Shown here piece by piece: positions 11,701 through 23,951 of a stretch of DNA of 64,000 nt; the first letter of the stretch is position 1, and every line of letters begins with the position of its first letter. The stretch is from the NCBI GenBank assembly GCA_036417435.1, contig CM070903.1:79539501-79603500 (forward strand), written 5' to 3'. The DNA comes from Inia geoffrensis. Its lineage: Eukaryota; Chordata; Mammalia; Artiodactyla; Iniidae. Made by a program: the position numbers and the translations under genes. The notes beneath the pieces are model-generated. The model was not told the DNA's origin. It was given only the letters and a program-made list of their open reading frames with translations, and did no database searches.

Positions 11701-12934
11701 GAAGGAACTTATTAAGTAACCCTTTTCTTTCCTAAGTCATGCTGATGTGATATACCAGAAATCCGGGTTATTAATTTCATTTTCTATTTTTGTTTCCAGA
11801 CCAGCAAACGGTTAAAAACTTGAGCATTCAAACATCAGAAGTAGGTAATAACCCTTTCCCTGCATTAGGGCTGTGAGATGTTGAGTCCACCTCAAAAAGA
11901 AAATAATAGAAGAGTCTCTAATTCAGAAGTATGGGTGATTATATGGGTGAGAGTTGTGCGTTTGGGAGAAGTGTGTATCTATCCAGTGAGGCACCCTGAA
12001 CAAGTCAGCATTATAAGGACAGAAGAAAGAGCCAGGTGATAGAGACAGAGTGAATAAGCGGTAAACTCTGGTAAGTCAGAAGTCCAGTCCTCAGCAACAA
12101 TCCAAAAGAAGCACTATTGTCCATGGCTGCCTTTCACATGCTCCCAAGGTGTGATGTGTAGGAGAGTTAGTAGCATTTACAGGGCCAGTAACAACATGGC
12201 TCCTTCATATTTATTTTCCCCTTTCTTGCATATTAATAATGGGAGGCATGTAGCTATCTCTAAAGATTAGTGCAATAGTTTCAAGACTTCATAAGCCTCC
12301 CCAATTGAATTAAAGGGGGTTTGTTCTTGGATTAAGATATGCCTTACAAAATCTTGACATCTTGGGGATGGGAACAAGAAAATAAATTGCAAGGACATTT
12401 GATTCAAAATATCAGACACAGAAATGGAAAGGGATGGCCGAGCAGCACACTGCCTCGGTCATGGTCATCCTGACCTGTCTCATAGGCACTGTCTGACTCT
12501 GCAAACAGAAACTCTAAAGACAGATTTCTCCAAAACTCTCAGGCACACTGTGACACTTCCCCAGAGCCTGTGTCAAAGAAACACTAAGGAGGGAATTGTC
12601 CCTACTTTTGCATAGAAGCCAAAATGCATTTAGTACAAGAGGACTCCAGACCCCTTGGGCCCCTTGAAACTTGTAGTGTATAGGTGCCAGCAAAGGTACA
12701 GATGGATCCCAGGGAAACCCAGTAGTAGGTCTCCAAACACCATGAAAAAGAATAAGTTGGCAGTTTCACATATAGTAACACCTTCAATGATTCCAGAGCA
12801 GGAGAAAACAAGAAGTGATAGGTGTGATGTGATGAAGGCAAGCCAAATTCATAAACACAAATGAGAGCTAGTCCTTGTGGGTTCCTAGACGTAATGGGGG
12901 AGAACTTTCAAAGAGTTTAGGCCCTATGTATGAG
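11701..12934. other. Gene-free single-copy DNA
   Basis: No recognisable repeat or gene. Opposed short open frames at 12602-12864 overlap one another and have no family resemblance. Confidence 0.5.
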
Positions 12935-13110
12935 AACATAGCAAGAGTCAACAGGCGGTATTATTAGGCAGCTGTGAAAAGTGAAGGATTTGGAGCCAAA
13001 GAACCTGTCTTTGAAGACCACTGTCTATCCATTTGATAGTGAACAAGATACTTAACCTCACTAAGCTGTGGTTTCCTCCTCTGTAAAGTACGGAAAGGGG
13101 ACCCATGGAT
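12935..13110 (+). repeat. MIR relic
   Basis: 'gaaggatttggagccaaagaacctg', 'gatacttaacctcactaagctg', 'tttcctcctctgtaaagta' match the sense MIR core in order. Confidence 0.65.
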
Positions 13111-13639
13111 GGCTGTCTCATCTCTGTATTCACTAATTTGCCTTGACTTACGGTGGGAGCACCTCTACTACTTCTCTTACATCACAGTCCTTTGTCTGAC
13201 CTCACTGGAATTTTCCTAGGGGCAGGGATTGTTCATGTAATTGATCAGAACTTAAGAGGATCATTGGGAAGAATGGCAATGTCTTAAAGTCAAATTTCAT
13301 GACCCTTCTTTTCCACTCTTGGCATCTGTTTAGGAAGCTGACCACACTCTGTACTTTGTTCTAGGCTTTATTTGCGCCAAAGGCTGAATGAGTAGACACT
13401 AGGTCTGCTGCTCCTAAGCCTCAGGCCTCAGCTGTTTTCTCCAATTCTGTTTCATAAGAGTTTTCCTTTGTGTGTTTTCCCAGACATTATTAATATCAGC
13501 AGTTTCTTTCCTATTTGGCTGATTCTTTGGTGAATATGCTCTTTGGCTGGGAACCCTGGAGAGGAGGAGAGATGAATGGTAGGATTTGGGCACGAAAACA
13601 GCCGCACCCTAAACCACACCCAGAATGCATCATTGTGCC
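13111..13639. other. Gene-free single-copy DNA
   Basis: Nothing beyond ordinary non-repetitive sequence is seen. Confidence 0.5.
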
Positions 13640-13742
13640 TTTTTCATAGGATTTGGGGAGGATTAAAAAAGAAAAATGCATGTAAAGTGCTAAGCACAGT
13701 CCCTGGCATATAGTACCCACTCAGTAAATTTTAATTATTGTT
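13640..13742 (+). repeat. MIR 3' end relic
   Basis: 'gaggattaaaaaagaaaaatgcatgtaaag', then 'gctaagcacagtccctggcatatagta', 'cccactcagtaaat' and 'ttaattattgtt' is the MIR 3' third with few changes. Confidence 0.7.
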
Positions 13743-14724
13743 AATAACACACACATATTCCAAATATTTGCCATTGGCTATCTGTACCTGATCAGGCAAC
13801 TTTCAAATTTTGAGAAAAGTGCTCTGGGTCTGGACACCTGAATGTTTGATTGATGGAAAATGGAACAAATAGGTATTTTAAGCTTACTGTGAATTTTCTT
13901 ACTGTGGTTCAAGAAAGAAGTAACAGTTCTTCTTTGAGGCACACTACTCTCTCTTCTGAGAAAGTTTTCATTGTACACGTAAGTACCTACTCTTTGGTCT
14001 TTGGGAAGCCAATACTGGTGAAAGATTACAAATGCAAATGCCTCAGACCTGCCTTGACAGATTTTGCCTAATGCATCATGGAAGTTGGGGGGTGAAATGC
14101 TCTTCTTGAAGGTTTTTCCTTTCTTTATTAAAAGTTCATTTTAGATTTCCTCTTGCAGGACTAAAGATGAGAATTGGGCCAAGGTACAGATACTCAGGGA
14201 AAGGATCTGGTAGAGATGTTCCCAGTGTGGTGGAAGGTCAGCCGGGAGATGAGGACAAACACAGGAGCCATAAACTCCTTCTGATATGATTTGGCAGGCA
14301 GACTCCAGGAAGCATTGTTGTCTAATAGCCAATATCCAGTTTTCTCATTCTGGCTTTGCAATTCCCTTTTGCTATCTGCATGTCTTTGGTAAATGTTTTG
14401 CACCTCATGTTCAATGCTTGGGGAATGGCAGAAGAACATGTCCATGGCTAGGGGAATTAGCAAGGGCAGAGGATGAGTAGCCCAAAAAAGTGGCTGTGAG
14501 ACTGCAGAAGGCAAACCAAAGAGCTGGCTTTAGCCACAGTCTGGATGACTAGAATATGTAAATATTTCTGAGGAATTCTCAGAGGTACTTCTGGAAGGGG
14601 CGACTTCTCCAGCAATGTAGATTAGAGTATTTTTTATTATCTTCAGGTATGATCAAACAGGATGATTTGAAAGGAGAGAGAACTTGAGCGTTACAGTAGA
14701 AACCCAGAACTGAGCAGCACAGAC
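13743..14724. other. Gene-free single-copy DNA
   Basis: No gene. Several overlapping open frames on both strands (13778-14514) shadow each other and carry no recognisable domain. Confidence 0.5.
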
Positions 14725-14840
14725 GAGCCTTTGGAGAAGTGGTCTTGTTCCTGCATCTTATTCTTTCTGACCTTAAATATGTCCTCTTCACTCTCTAAGC
14801 TTCAGTATCCTCCTCAGTAAAATGAGGGTCAAGGTACGTT
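14725..14840 (+). repeat. MIR relic
   Basis: 'cttcactctctaagcttcagtatcctcc' and 'tcagtaaaatgagggtcaagg' are the MIR segment around 'cctcagtttcctcatctgtaaaatggg'. Confidence 0.5.
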
Positions 14841-14894
14841 ACCTTTTAGACACCTTTTGACTCTGAATACCATTGACTGCATTATTTTATATTC

Positions 14895-15160
14895 AATCAA
14901 ACATATTTGTTTACCATGTTCAGGTGTCAGAAAATAAAAAGATGAATAACATATGGTCCCTGAACTCAAGGATCTTATATGTAAGGTAGAGAGAGAACGC
15001 ATAAGTCGGTGATTTAAATACAGTGTAACTGTGTGCACAGGGTGCTATGAGGACATAAGGAGGGGAGAGATGCAATCCCAGATTGAGGACATTAGATACA
15101 GCTTCTTAGATATGACGGTCAAGCCGATTCTTGAAGCTACCTCATGTGGTCCGTTTGGCT
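14895..15160 (+). repeat. Old dispersed repeat, family not named
   Basis: 'aataaaaagatgaataacatatggtccctg', 'aactcaaggatctta', 'acagggtgctatgaggacataagg' matches a mammal-wide motif that recurs at 44705, 49905, 54200 and 62460 in this window. I cannot name the family with confidence. Confidence 0.35.
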
Positions 15161-15324
15161 CATGTACTCCCTTTCTTCAATTCAATTTACTGGGATATAG
15201 TGAGCACAGGAGGGAATTCTTCTTGCTGTTAGGCTTTCTGGCCCAAGTACAAATTAGGAAAGAACAGATTGCTAAGCAGTAGGAGCCATAAAGAGATATC
15301 TGTGGACTCGAGAGCCAGCACAGG

Positions 15325-15520
15325 GTAAGGCAATGGGCTGGTTTTCAGTAGATTCAAGTTCTAATTTTGACAGCCACCTACTTTGCTGTGTAACCTTGGG
15401 CAATTCAGGAGACCACTCTGTACCTCACTTTATTCTGCAGTGAAAAGGAGATAACCTGGATCTCCTCCTGCAAAAGACTGTCATGAGGAACAAATGAAAT
15501 ACCAGATATGAAGGTGCTTT
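15325..15520 (+). repeat. MIR relic
   Basis: 'tcaagttctaattttgacagccacc', 'tgtgtaaccttgggcaattcagg', 'tgaaaaggagataa' and 'tcatgaggaacaaatgaaat' follow the sense MIR order. Confidence 0.65.
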
Positions 15521-16249
15521 CTAAAATATAAGGGAGCTTCCTCATGGGTGAGAAAGAGACTTTAAAAAGTCTGGCCCTCCTTTAAAGGCATAAGGAGAGT
15601 GGCTGGGGCAGGGGAGCAACTTTGGCAGAGAAGTGGGCAGGGTTTTACTGGAATGAGAGTTTCTATCAATTTCCTGAACAAGTGGTTCATTGCAGTCCTA
15701 GGGCAAGCATCGGGGAGAATGAGATGTTTCCCCAAGCAGTTCCATAGACCTATATGCCATCCACATGTATGTGGAAAACAGGGAACAGCAGGGGATGAAA
15801 AACAAGAAGGAAGGACAATGTCGGCAAAGGTCAGGGTGTCACGCATCAGTCACCGTTAACAGCTGCCAGGGCTCAGAGGGCTCCGGAGCATGATGAGGAC
15901 AGCGGCTGGACTGGTTTCAGCCACATTCCCCAGGCTTTGCATCACACACCAAGGATGGTGGTCTTTGCTCATCTAAGCTCTTTCTCCTACTCAGCCTCCC
16001 CGAACGTGTGCTTTCCAGGCTGCTGTATCTGCTTTCCTCCCAGAAAGGATTACTCATCTGTACTCTCAAGGCCATGCCGTCAACACCAGGGACAGCCCCT
16101 GGCTCCCTGTTGGGCTAGAGGCTCTCCAGACCCGCAGGTTATGAAACACAGAAGCTCCCCAGGCAGATTCCCTGGAAAGCGGACAGGGCTTATATGGCAT
16201 GTCCCTCACACCCCCAGTGTACCTAACACTTTACATCTTGTTTGTACAT
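15521..16249. other. Gene-free, slightly GC-richer single-copy DNA
   Basis: No repeat recognised. A plus-strand open frame of 138 codons (15937-16353) runs through it and into a MIR relic; its product is proline- and serine-rich with no domain, and no splice context supports it. Confidence 0.45.
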
Positions 16250-16350
16250 ATTTAGAGAAGCAGAAAAGCATGATAGAAAGGGTATTGGACTTTGAGTCAC
16301 TCACCTCAGTTCCCCTTGAGGGAAGGGAGAGTAACCTACCTTGGAACTAC
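16250..16350 (+). repeat. MIR relic (5' part)
   Basis: 'gaaaagcatgatagaaagggtattggactttgagtc' in pieces resembles the MIR 5' region (cagtatagtggttaagagc, ctggactctggagtc). Short and diverged. Confidence 0.35.
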
Positions 16351-16424
16351 TAGTTGCTGGGTGGTATGTTAGATGTGATCCCAGATTTCAAAAATTTACC
16401 CTCAGAGCCATGCTTTGGGGTAGA

Positions 16425-16560
16425 TATTTTAAGCACTGCATTTCAGATCCAGGAATTGAGGTGGAGAGAGGGTAGATACCCTGCCCCTATGGTCACCCAG
16501 TGATTATGTTGGAACTAGAAATTTAACTCAAATCAGGGCCACTGTAAAGTCCATACCCTT
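16425..16560 (-). repeat. MIR relic, antisense
   Basis: 'ccaggaattgaggtggagaga', 'cacccagtgattatg' and 'gaactagaaatttaactcaaat' follow the antisense MIR core. Confidence 0.45.
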
Positions 16561-16659
16561 GGCCTCACCCTCATCTAGCAAAGGAGAGTTGTGGTGATGT
16601 CTGGGGTCCCTTTGGTTTCCACAGTTCTATAATCCTATTTAGTCATATACTCTGGGAGT

Positions 16660-16870
16660 AAATTATTTCATTTTTTTTAAACGGCAAAAACTATTTATAT
16701 CTTACTATTCAGTGTGTCCTCTCTTCCTGGCACATATTAGGGGTTTAAAAAGCATTAGCTGAATTGAATTAAAACTGAATTTTCAAAGCCTCATTTTCTT
16801 CATCTCTAAAATGATGATAATGGTCTCTGTATCACCAGTTCCCAGAAGCTCAAATAAAATCCTATGCTTG
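16660..16870 (+). repeat. MIR/L2 tail and MIR core relics
   Basis: 'ttcctggcacatattaggggtttaaaaag' (16720-16752) is a MIR- or L2-type tail. 'gcctcattttcttcatctctaaaatgatgataatgg' (16790-16825) is a sense MIR core. Confidence 0.5.
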
Positions 16871-17162
16871 GAAGCACTTTTCGGAACTATACTATTGGCG
16901 TACTGTATGGAATATATTATTGCGCTGGTGTATAGAACATGCATGTCGGCAGGTAAGTATATGTGTCATAACTGTGCTCTATGACTATAACAAAATGAAC
17001 ACTCAGCATCCAGAATAAGAAACAGAATATTGCCAGAATTTCAGACATCCCATTGTGCTTCCTTCTAGTGACTTTCTCCTTACCCCAAGGATAACCACCA
17101 TCCTAAGAGTAGGGATAAATAGTCTCTGCTTTGTGCTCTACTTAAATTAAATAATGCATATG

Positions 17163-17373
17163 GGCTTCCCTGGTGGCGTAGTGGTTGAGAGTCCGCCTGC
17201 CGATGCAGGGGACATGGGTTCGTGCCCCGGTCCGGGAAGATCCCACGTGCCGCAGAGCGGCTGGGCCCATGAGCCATGGCCGCTGAGCCTGCACATCCGG
17301 AGCCTGTGCTCCGCAATGGGAGAGGCCACAACAGTGAGAGGCCCGCGTACCACAAAAAAAATAAATAAAAAAT
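17163..17373 (+). mobile_element. CHR-type SINE, short form
   Basis: Begins GGCTTCCCTGGTGGCGTAG, has the CHR tRNA-like head and body, lacks the 3' extension of the 2202 copy and ends in ACCACAAAAAAAATAAATA. A perfect 13-base target-site duplication AATAATGCATATG sits at 17150-17162 and 17374-17386. Confidence 0.93.
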
Positions 17374-17666
17374 AATAATGCATATGCCCTCTGTGTCTGG
17401 CTTCTTTAACTTAACGTCTTGGTTGTGAGATTCATCCATATTTTTGGTTGTAATTTTAGACTATTCTTTCTCATTGATGTATATAATATTCCATTGTGGG
17501 ACTATGCCACAATTTATTTATCTAGTCTACTGCTGAAAGGTATTTTCAGTTTTCGGCAATGGACAATTACAAATAGTGCACCTGTGAACATTCTACTATG
17601 TGTCATAGACATATAGGTGGATTTCAATTGAGTATATCCCTGAAGTATATGTATATGCTTAACTTT

Positions 17667-17745
17667 TTTTTTTTTTTTTTTTGCGGTATGTGGGCCTCTC
17701 CCGCTGTGGAGCACAGGCTCCGCACGCACGCCACCAGGGAAGCCT
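17667..17745 (-). mobile_element. CHR-type SINE with large internal deletion
   Basis: Reading antisense: a T-run, the 3' end of the short CHR form down to GAGCACAGGCTCCG, then directly GCCACCAGGGAAGCC, the 5' start. About 130 bases of the body, including both promoter boxes, are missing. The flanks still carry a 15-base duplication with one mismatch (17652-17666 and 17746-17760), so this is one insertion, not two pieces. Confidence 0.9.
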
Positions 17746-17824
17746 TATATGTTTAACTTTAATAGATACTTTGCCCAGAAATTAAGTACCATATGTAGGA
17801 TATCATATGTAACCACAGGTGAGG

Positions 17825-19339
17825 CTAGAATCTTGATGGGTCAGGATGGAGGACTTCGGGCATGTTAGTTCCTTATGGGAGTCCTCCAACTAAACAAGAA
17901 CAATGTAAAGAAACACGTTTGGGCCTTTTTCACAATTTGGGCTCCCCAGGAAGTAGAATATGAGATGGAGTTTTTTTGTTGTTGTGTTTTATTTTCTTTT
18001 TTAAAATAGAGATTTCTTTTCTTTCATAGATTTATAGTAGAAAGCTAACTGGGGAGTGTTTTGGAGAGGAACACCTGTAGGGGAGCAAAGAAAGCAGAAT
18101 TGGGCAGAAGGAAAGTTGAATTGCAGTCTAGTCCCATCGAAGGCTTCAGTCAGACCTACAGAAAGATTTGGAGTTGGGTTGACCCTTCAGAGGTGTCCCA
18201 GTTAGAGTGAGGGGCTAGACATTTATACCTCCACTTCGAGCAGTCTTTCAATGAGGGCTCCTTCTAAGAAGGAGAAGTGAGGACCTTGCCTGAGGCAGCT
18301 CTCTTTAGCCAACGGACAGTTCCAGGAAAGGGTCTGAGCTGAGAGCACTCAGCAACTAACACTCTCAGCACCTGTGGGAAAGAGTATTTAGGTTCTGAAG
18401 GGTGGCAGGAGGGTACCGTGAGGTACATCACATGATATGTGGCCACAATTAACTTTGATATATGAAGAAATGAATCTTCCAAAGTAATCTTCACCAATGG
18501 TCCTATTACCCGAGATTTCTGAAACTCAATTAGAAATGCATGTTGATGTTATGCCAGGTCCCTTGAACCCTCATCCCTGACACTAAAGAAACAATTAAAA
18601 TATTGAGTAAAAGAAATAACGAAAATAGAAACTCCCAGAACTATATGCGTAGTGAATTCCTTCGAAAATAATCTTCTTTCCTGATGCCTTTGTTGTAGTA
18701 GCCCAAGTTTTCAGAAAAACCAGGAGGCATACATACCAGGGTTGATTTTGAAATGGTATGAATCCCTTCAACCAAACAAAACAAAAGATCCAAAACTTAA
18801 AATAAGGTAAAAACTCCTTTTAAAGAAATGTATCACATATAGGTTTGATAGTTTATTTCAGCTCTTGCTTGTTTTAATTGCCTTTAGTCATCTCTCAAAT
18901 CTGAGAATTAATTTATATTCAGCTACTTTGTTGAGGGTTGTTTCTTCTCTCCTGTTTTTGATAGGAATACTGATGTTGTGGTTTCTCAGAAACTTAGATC
19001 TAAAAGGAACCGAAGATGATAAAGCTTCCATCCTGCATTGTGCAAATGAGGAAATTGTAACCTACATGATGTGAATGGCTTGTGATTTCTAGTCCCAGTG
19101 CTGGGAGCAAAACTTGGGCTACCCATTCTTCTTAGCCCTCTAAATGCTTTCATGTTAAGCTGTCTACATGATACTGGAATTTTATAAACATATATTGAAT
19201 GTTTATTCTGAATCGGTGATAGGTATAGAAAGAAATTTATTGTAGAAATGAAAATGTAAGAGACTGTATTGGGGAAAATATTTTTCCAATATACTAATGT
19301 GCTTTTCTCTTCTGTATGTATGGTTCTTATTCACTGATT
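17825..19339. other. Gene-free DNA with one MIR-like relic
   Basis: No gene supported. Bases about 18985-19110 ('cttagatctaaaaggaaccg', 'gcaaatgaggaaattg') look like an antisense MIR-type relic. The remainder is single-copy. Confidence 0.45.
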
Positions 19340-19352
19340 CATTCATTCTTTT

Positions 19353-19566
19353 TTTTTTTTTTTTTTTTTTTTTGGTGATACGTGGGCCTGACACTGCTGT
19401 GGCCTCTCCCGTTGCGGAGCACAGCCTCTGGCCGCGCAGGCTCAGCGGCCATGGCTCACGGGCCCAGCTGCTCCGCGACACGTGGGATCTTCCCAGACCA
19501 GGGCACGAACCCATGTCCCCCGCATCGGCAGGTGGACTCTCAACCACTGTGCCACCAGGGAAGCCC
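19353..19566 (-). mobile_element. CHR-type SINE, short form, antisense
   Basis: A T-run, the CHR 3' end, the body, and GCCACCAGGGAAGCC at the 5' end, all antisense. A perfect 13-base target-site duplication CATTCATTCTTTT is at 19340-19352 and 19567-19579. All four overlapping open frames here are produced by the SINE. Confidence 0.93.
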
Positions 19567-19729
19567 CATTCATTCTTTTAATACACTGATCCTTTTACCT
19601 GTGATGCTGGAGGCATTCATTTGCCTCATAGAGCTACTAGAAGAGGAAGACAAGGAAAGTGTTGTTTGTTTGTTTGTTTTTCCCCTAATTCTGACTTCTA
19701 AAATAGAATAGTTTAAACCAACTTTCTTG

Positions 19730-22700
19730 AGGTACATTCTGATGACAAGAAAATACATGTATTTCACTATATATTTCAGTGGTTTTTGACAGAGGCATAT
19801 GTTCATATAGCCACCAGCGTCTTTAAGAGATAGAATATTTTCAACATAACAGAAAGTTCCCTTGTGCCAAGTCCACAACCTAGCATCAAGCAACTACTGA
19901 TTTGCTTTCTGTCACTATAAATTTGTCTTTTATAAAATTTCATATAAATGGAATTATAAAGTGCAGAGTCTTATATTTGACATATTTTCCTTGGAATAAT
20001 GTTTTGAGATTCATTCCCACTGTTGAGTGTACTACCATTTTGTGAGAATTCCAATTATTCCATAACCTCACCAACACATTAGACTGTCAGTCTTTTTAAC
20101 TAGAATTTGTTCTTTTATCTAAGTTGTTAAATTGATTGCCCTAAAGTTGCTCATAATATTCCCTTATTATACTTTTATTATCCTTAGTACTGTACCCTAT
20201 TTCATCTTGATAACTGTAATCTGTGTCTTTTCCTTCTTTTGATCTGTAGTACTACAGATTGATCAATTTTATCGATCTTTTTGAAGAGACGCTTATGTTT
20301 TCATTGATTTTTTTCTGTTTTTTTCAGCACTTTCCAATCTCTATTATTTTCTCCTGCCTACTTAGTTTTGGTTTCTTTTCCCCATTTCTTATGGAAATGT
20401 ATGCATTGCCTTTAGACAGCTCATATAATTTAAGTTAGACATTTCCTTTTACGTGCTGCTTTAGTTAAATCCCACACACATATTGTTGTATCATGTTTTC
20501 ACTTTCATGCAGTTTAAAATGTTTTCTATTTTCCTTGTGATTTCTTTTTGATCAATGGCTTATTTGGAAGTGAGTCACTTAATTTCTAAACATTCAGGAA
20601 AATTCAATGTATCCTTTTCCTTATTGCATTCTTATTTATTTCTATTGCAACAAAAGAAAATGCTTTGTATAGTTTCAGTCCTTTTATATTTATTGAGACT
20701 TAATTTTTGGCCCAACATATCATGATGTATGTTCCATGTGCACTGGTGGAAAAATGTATTTTGCTGTTGTTGGGGAAAGTATTTAATAATATCAATGAGG
20801 TCAAATTGATTGATAATATTGTTGTTCAGTTCTTCTTATTTACTTTCAGTTAGTCATTGAAACAGGAACATTGAAATCATCTATAAGTTGGACTTAGAGA
20901 AAATGACCTTACATACTCATTACTACTAGTAGTTTTTGCTTTTTTGTGTTACTTCTATTAGTTTTTGCTTCTTGTATTTTGAAGCTCTGTTATTGGGTAA
21001 ATATACATTAAGATTTTTATCTCCTCTAGATACATTTGACTTTTTATCTTTATAAAATATACCACTTTATCCCAGGGAATATTTGTTTTCCTGAAATCTA
21101 ATTTGTTGGAAGTTAATACGACCATTTCAAATGTTTTATGATTCATGTTTACATGGTATATCTTCTCTTCAGCCTTTTACTTTATAAATATTTTTGGAGT
21201 AATTTTTAGATAAAATATAGTTGTGAAAATAGTACAAAATATTCCTATACACCCTTCACCTCGACCCCCCTAAATGTTAACATCTTATATAACCATGGTA
21301 CTTTTGTTAAAATTAAAAACTAGCATTGCTATATTATTATTAACTAAACTCCATGTTTTATTCAAATTTCACCAGTTTTTCCAGAATCTAACCCAAGATA
21401 TTATATAGCATTTATCTATCATTTCTCCTTTGTCCCTTCTGGTGCTTGAAAATCTCTCACCCTTCTTTGTTCTTCAAGACCTTGATAGATTTGAATAGTA
21501 CTGGTCAGGTATTTTGTAGAATGTCCCTCAATATGGGTTTGTCTTATGGCTTTTTTATGATTATGGTATAATTTTACATGATTACAGGGGTTTTGGATTT
21601 TGAAGAAAAGTATCACAGAGGTGAAGTGTGCTTCTCATCACTTTCTTGCAGGAAGTAAATGATAGCAACATGACTTATCACTGGTGATGTTAACCTTGAT
21701 CACTTCATTAAGTTAGAGCTCACCAAGTATTCTCCTGTAAAGTTACTATAATTTTCCTTTCCATACTTTATTATTGGGAAACAAATTTCTAAGTCCAGCC
21801 CACACCCAAGAGCTGGGGGATGTAGCCTGCATTTTCTGTAAGGAGGTGTATCTATGTATTCTTACATGTAATTCTTATGTAAGGAAGATTTGTTCCATCT
21901 CTCCCATTTATTTATCAATGTAATCATTTATACGTATTGGTATGGCCTTAGCCTATTTATTTTATACTTTCATTTGTAATCCAATACTGCATTATTTGTT
22001 ATGTTGCTCAAACGGTTCCAGCTTTGTCCACTGGTAGCACATTCAGATTGACTTCTCTGTTCCTTTGACATGCCCCATCCTTTTGTTTTTTTTGAGCACT
22101 TCCTTACTTCCTGGCACTACAAGATGTTCCAGGTTAATTTTATGTTTTCCTGTGTTTGGCCTAGAATTAGTGATTTGCCTTGGACGTTTGGTTCCTGTAT
22201 CTATGCAGATTCATGTTTCTGACCTGCATCATTTTCCCCTTGCCTAAAGAATTTCCTTTAATATTCCTTGCAGGGAACATCTGCTGGCAATGAATTGCCT
22301 CTATTTTTGTTTGTCTGAAAAATCTTTATTTCTTCCTCACATTTGAAGCATAATTTCTCCAGATATAGAATTCTAGGTTAGTTGTTTTGTTTTGCTTTTC
22401 CTTTCAACACTAAAAATATCATGCCATTTTCTTCTAGTTTGCTTGGTTTCTGATGACAAGTCTGCTGTAATTCTTACCCTTTTTCCTCTATAGATGAAGT
22501 TTTTTTTGTTTTGGGTTTTGTTTTTTTTTTTGCTCTACTTTCTTTCAAGATTTTATTGTTTTTCTTTGGTTTTCTGAGTTTGAATATGATATATTTAGAG
22601 GTATGTATGAACATAAGTTGTTTGTCTCTTTATTATTTATCCTGTTTGGCATTCTGTGAAGTTCTTTTATCTGTGTTTTGGTGTACATGTCATTAATTTT

Positions 22701-23800
22701 GGTAAATTCTCAGTCATTATTACTGCACATTTTTTTTTTTTCTTTTCTATTCTCTGTTTCTTTTCCTCCTGGTATTCAAGATAGTGTCCCACAGTTCTTG
22801 GTTGTTCTGCTATTTTCTTTCTTTCTTCCGTTCTTCTTTCCTTTTTTTTTCTTTCTTCCTTTCCTTTTTTCTTTCTTTCTTTCTTTCTTTCCTTCTCCCT
22901 TCCTTCCTTCCCTCCTCCTCCCTTTCTTTTCTTCCTTTTTCTCTTTCCTTCTTTCTTTCATCTTTTGTATTCCTGTTTACCTTTGAATTTCATTTTGGAA
23001 AGTTTCTGTTTGTCTATCTTGAAGCTCACTTATTCCTGAGCAAGGTCAAGTTTATTGATGAGCCATCCAAAGGCATTCTTCATTTATGGTTACAGAGTTT
23101 TTTATTTCTAGAAATTCCTTTTGATCCTTAGTGTGTTCACCTCTCTGCTTACGTTACTCATTCGTCCTTGCATTTTGTTTACTTTTTCCTTAGAGCCCTT
23201 AACATATTAACCATGGTTATTTTATTTTCCTTACATAGTAAATTCAATATTTGCATTCTGAGGATGGCTGTGAGGAAGATTTGTCTCTTCAGACTGTGTT
23301 TTTTCTTATCTTTTGGCATGCTCTAGAAGCTGGATATGTTTATTGAGTAATAGACACTGAGATAAATAGGCCTTTAGTGTGAGGATTTATATTAATCTGG
23401 CTAGGAGCTGGGCTATGTTTAATGTTTGCTGTAACTGTACATGCCAGAAGATTTAAATTCCTTTAGTGTCCTTGTTTTTGTCTCTTCTCTTGACTTTGGG
23501 CTTCCTTAAGTATTCCTATTAAGAGGGAGTCTGTGTCTTGCAGCTTTTTAAGCTGTAATCCACTGTTACTTTACTGGAGCCCTACTGGTGTGGTGATAAA
23601 ATGTGTGAGAGGGGGACTGTTCTTTAATCCTCTGATTAAAATCTCAGTCTTTTAGTGGGCCTCTGTCTTGGCACAGTGACCTTCACAAATGTTTCTCCAG
23701 TAGAACAGCTTTTATACCCTCTGTCCCCTACTGCCTTTCCTGGCTACAGGATTTCAAATCTATTCTTTGAATGCCATTACTCCTGTTGAGCATGTTTCAT
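19730..23800 (-). repeat. Old L1 (or L1-derived half-LINE), antisense block
   Basis: The 3' terminal region is at 19730-20080 ('ataaatggaattataaagtg', 'ttgagattcattcccac'). From 20090 to 21180 the antisense of the ORF2 endonuclease side follows ('ttccatgtgcactggtggaaaa', 'gctgttgttggggaaag', 'tattttgaagctctgttattgg'). From 22250 to 23300 5'-side sequence appears ('ggcaatgaattgcctctatttttgtttgtctg' in pieces). The reverse transcriptase part is not evident, so either it was deleted or the source was a half-L1. No frame survives. The piece 21180-22240 is assigned with less certainty. Confidence 0.65.
22813..22959 (+). repeat. Homopyrimidine TTTC tract
   Basis: Bases 22831-22959 are 129 consecutive pyrimidines of CTTT and CTTCC units; the tract extends to 22813 if one G is allowed. 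It lies within the antisense L1 block. Such mirror-like tracts can form triplex (H-) DNA. Confidence 0.95.
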
Positions 23801-23951
23801 TATTTTTTTCCTTAGGTGAGGCAGAAGGCTGGAAGGGCCTGCAGTGGGAGGAATTCCCTCACCTCAGTTGTGATAAGACCCTAGAAAAAACCTTTCTCTT
23901 GAATAGTAGACCTTTATCTTAAAGGTTCTGGGTATATTTCATAATGATTAC

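Larger units (their letters stand above)
17000..17820 (-). repeat. Old L1 3' fragment, antisense, hosting two SINEs
   Basis: 'gtgagattcatccatatttttgg', 'atataatattccattgtggga', 'accacaatttatttatc' type text is the antisense of an old mammalian L1 3' region. It is split by the SINEs at 17163-17373 and 17667-17745, so it predates both. Confidence 0.7.

Noticed and set aside
15937..16353. 138-codon plus-strand gene
   Set aside because: No domain, low-complexity composition, overlap with a MIR relic at its end, and no splice or promoter context.
19203..19711. Overlapping open frames of 94-114 codons
   Set aside because: They are translations of a CHR SINE in several frames. The same peptides recur at every SINE copy in the window.
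22678..23131. Phe/Ser/Leu-rich open frames resembling membrane proteins
   Set aside because: They are encoded by the homopyrimidine TTTC tract; the hydrophobicity is an effect of T-rich codons.
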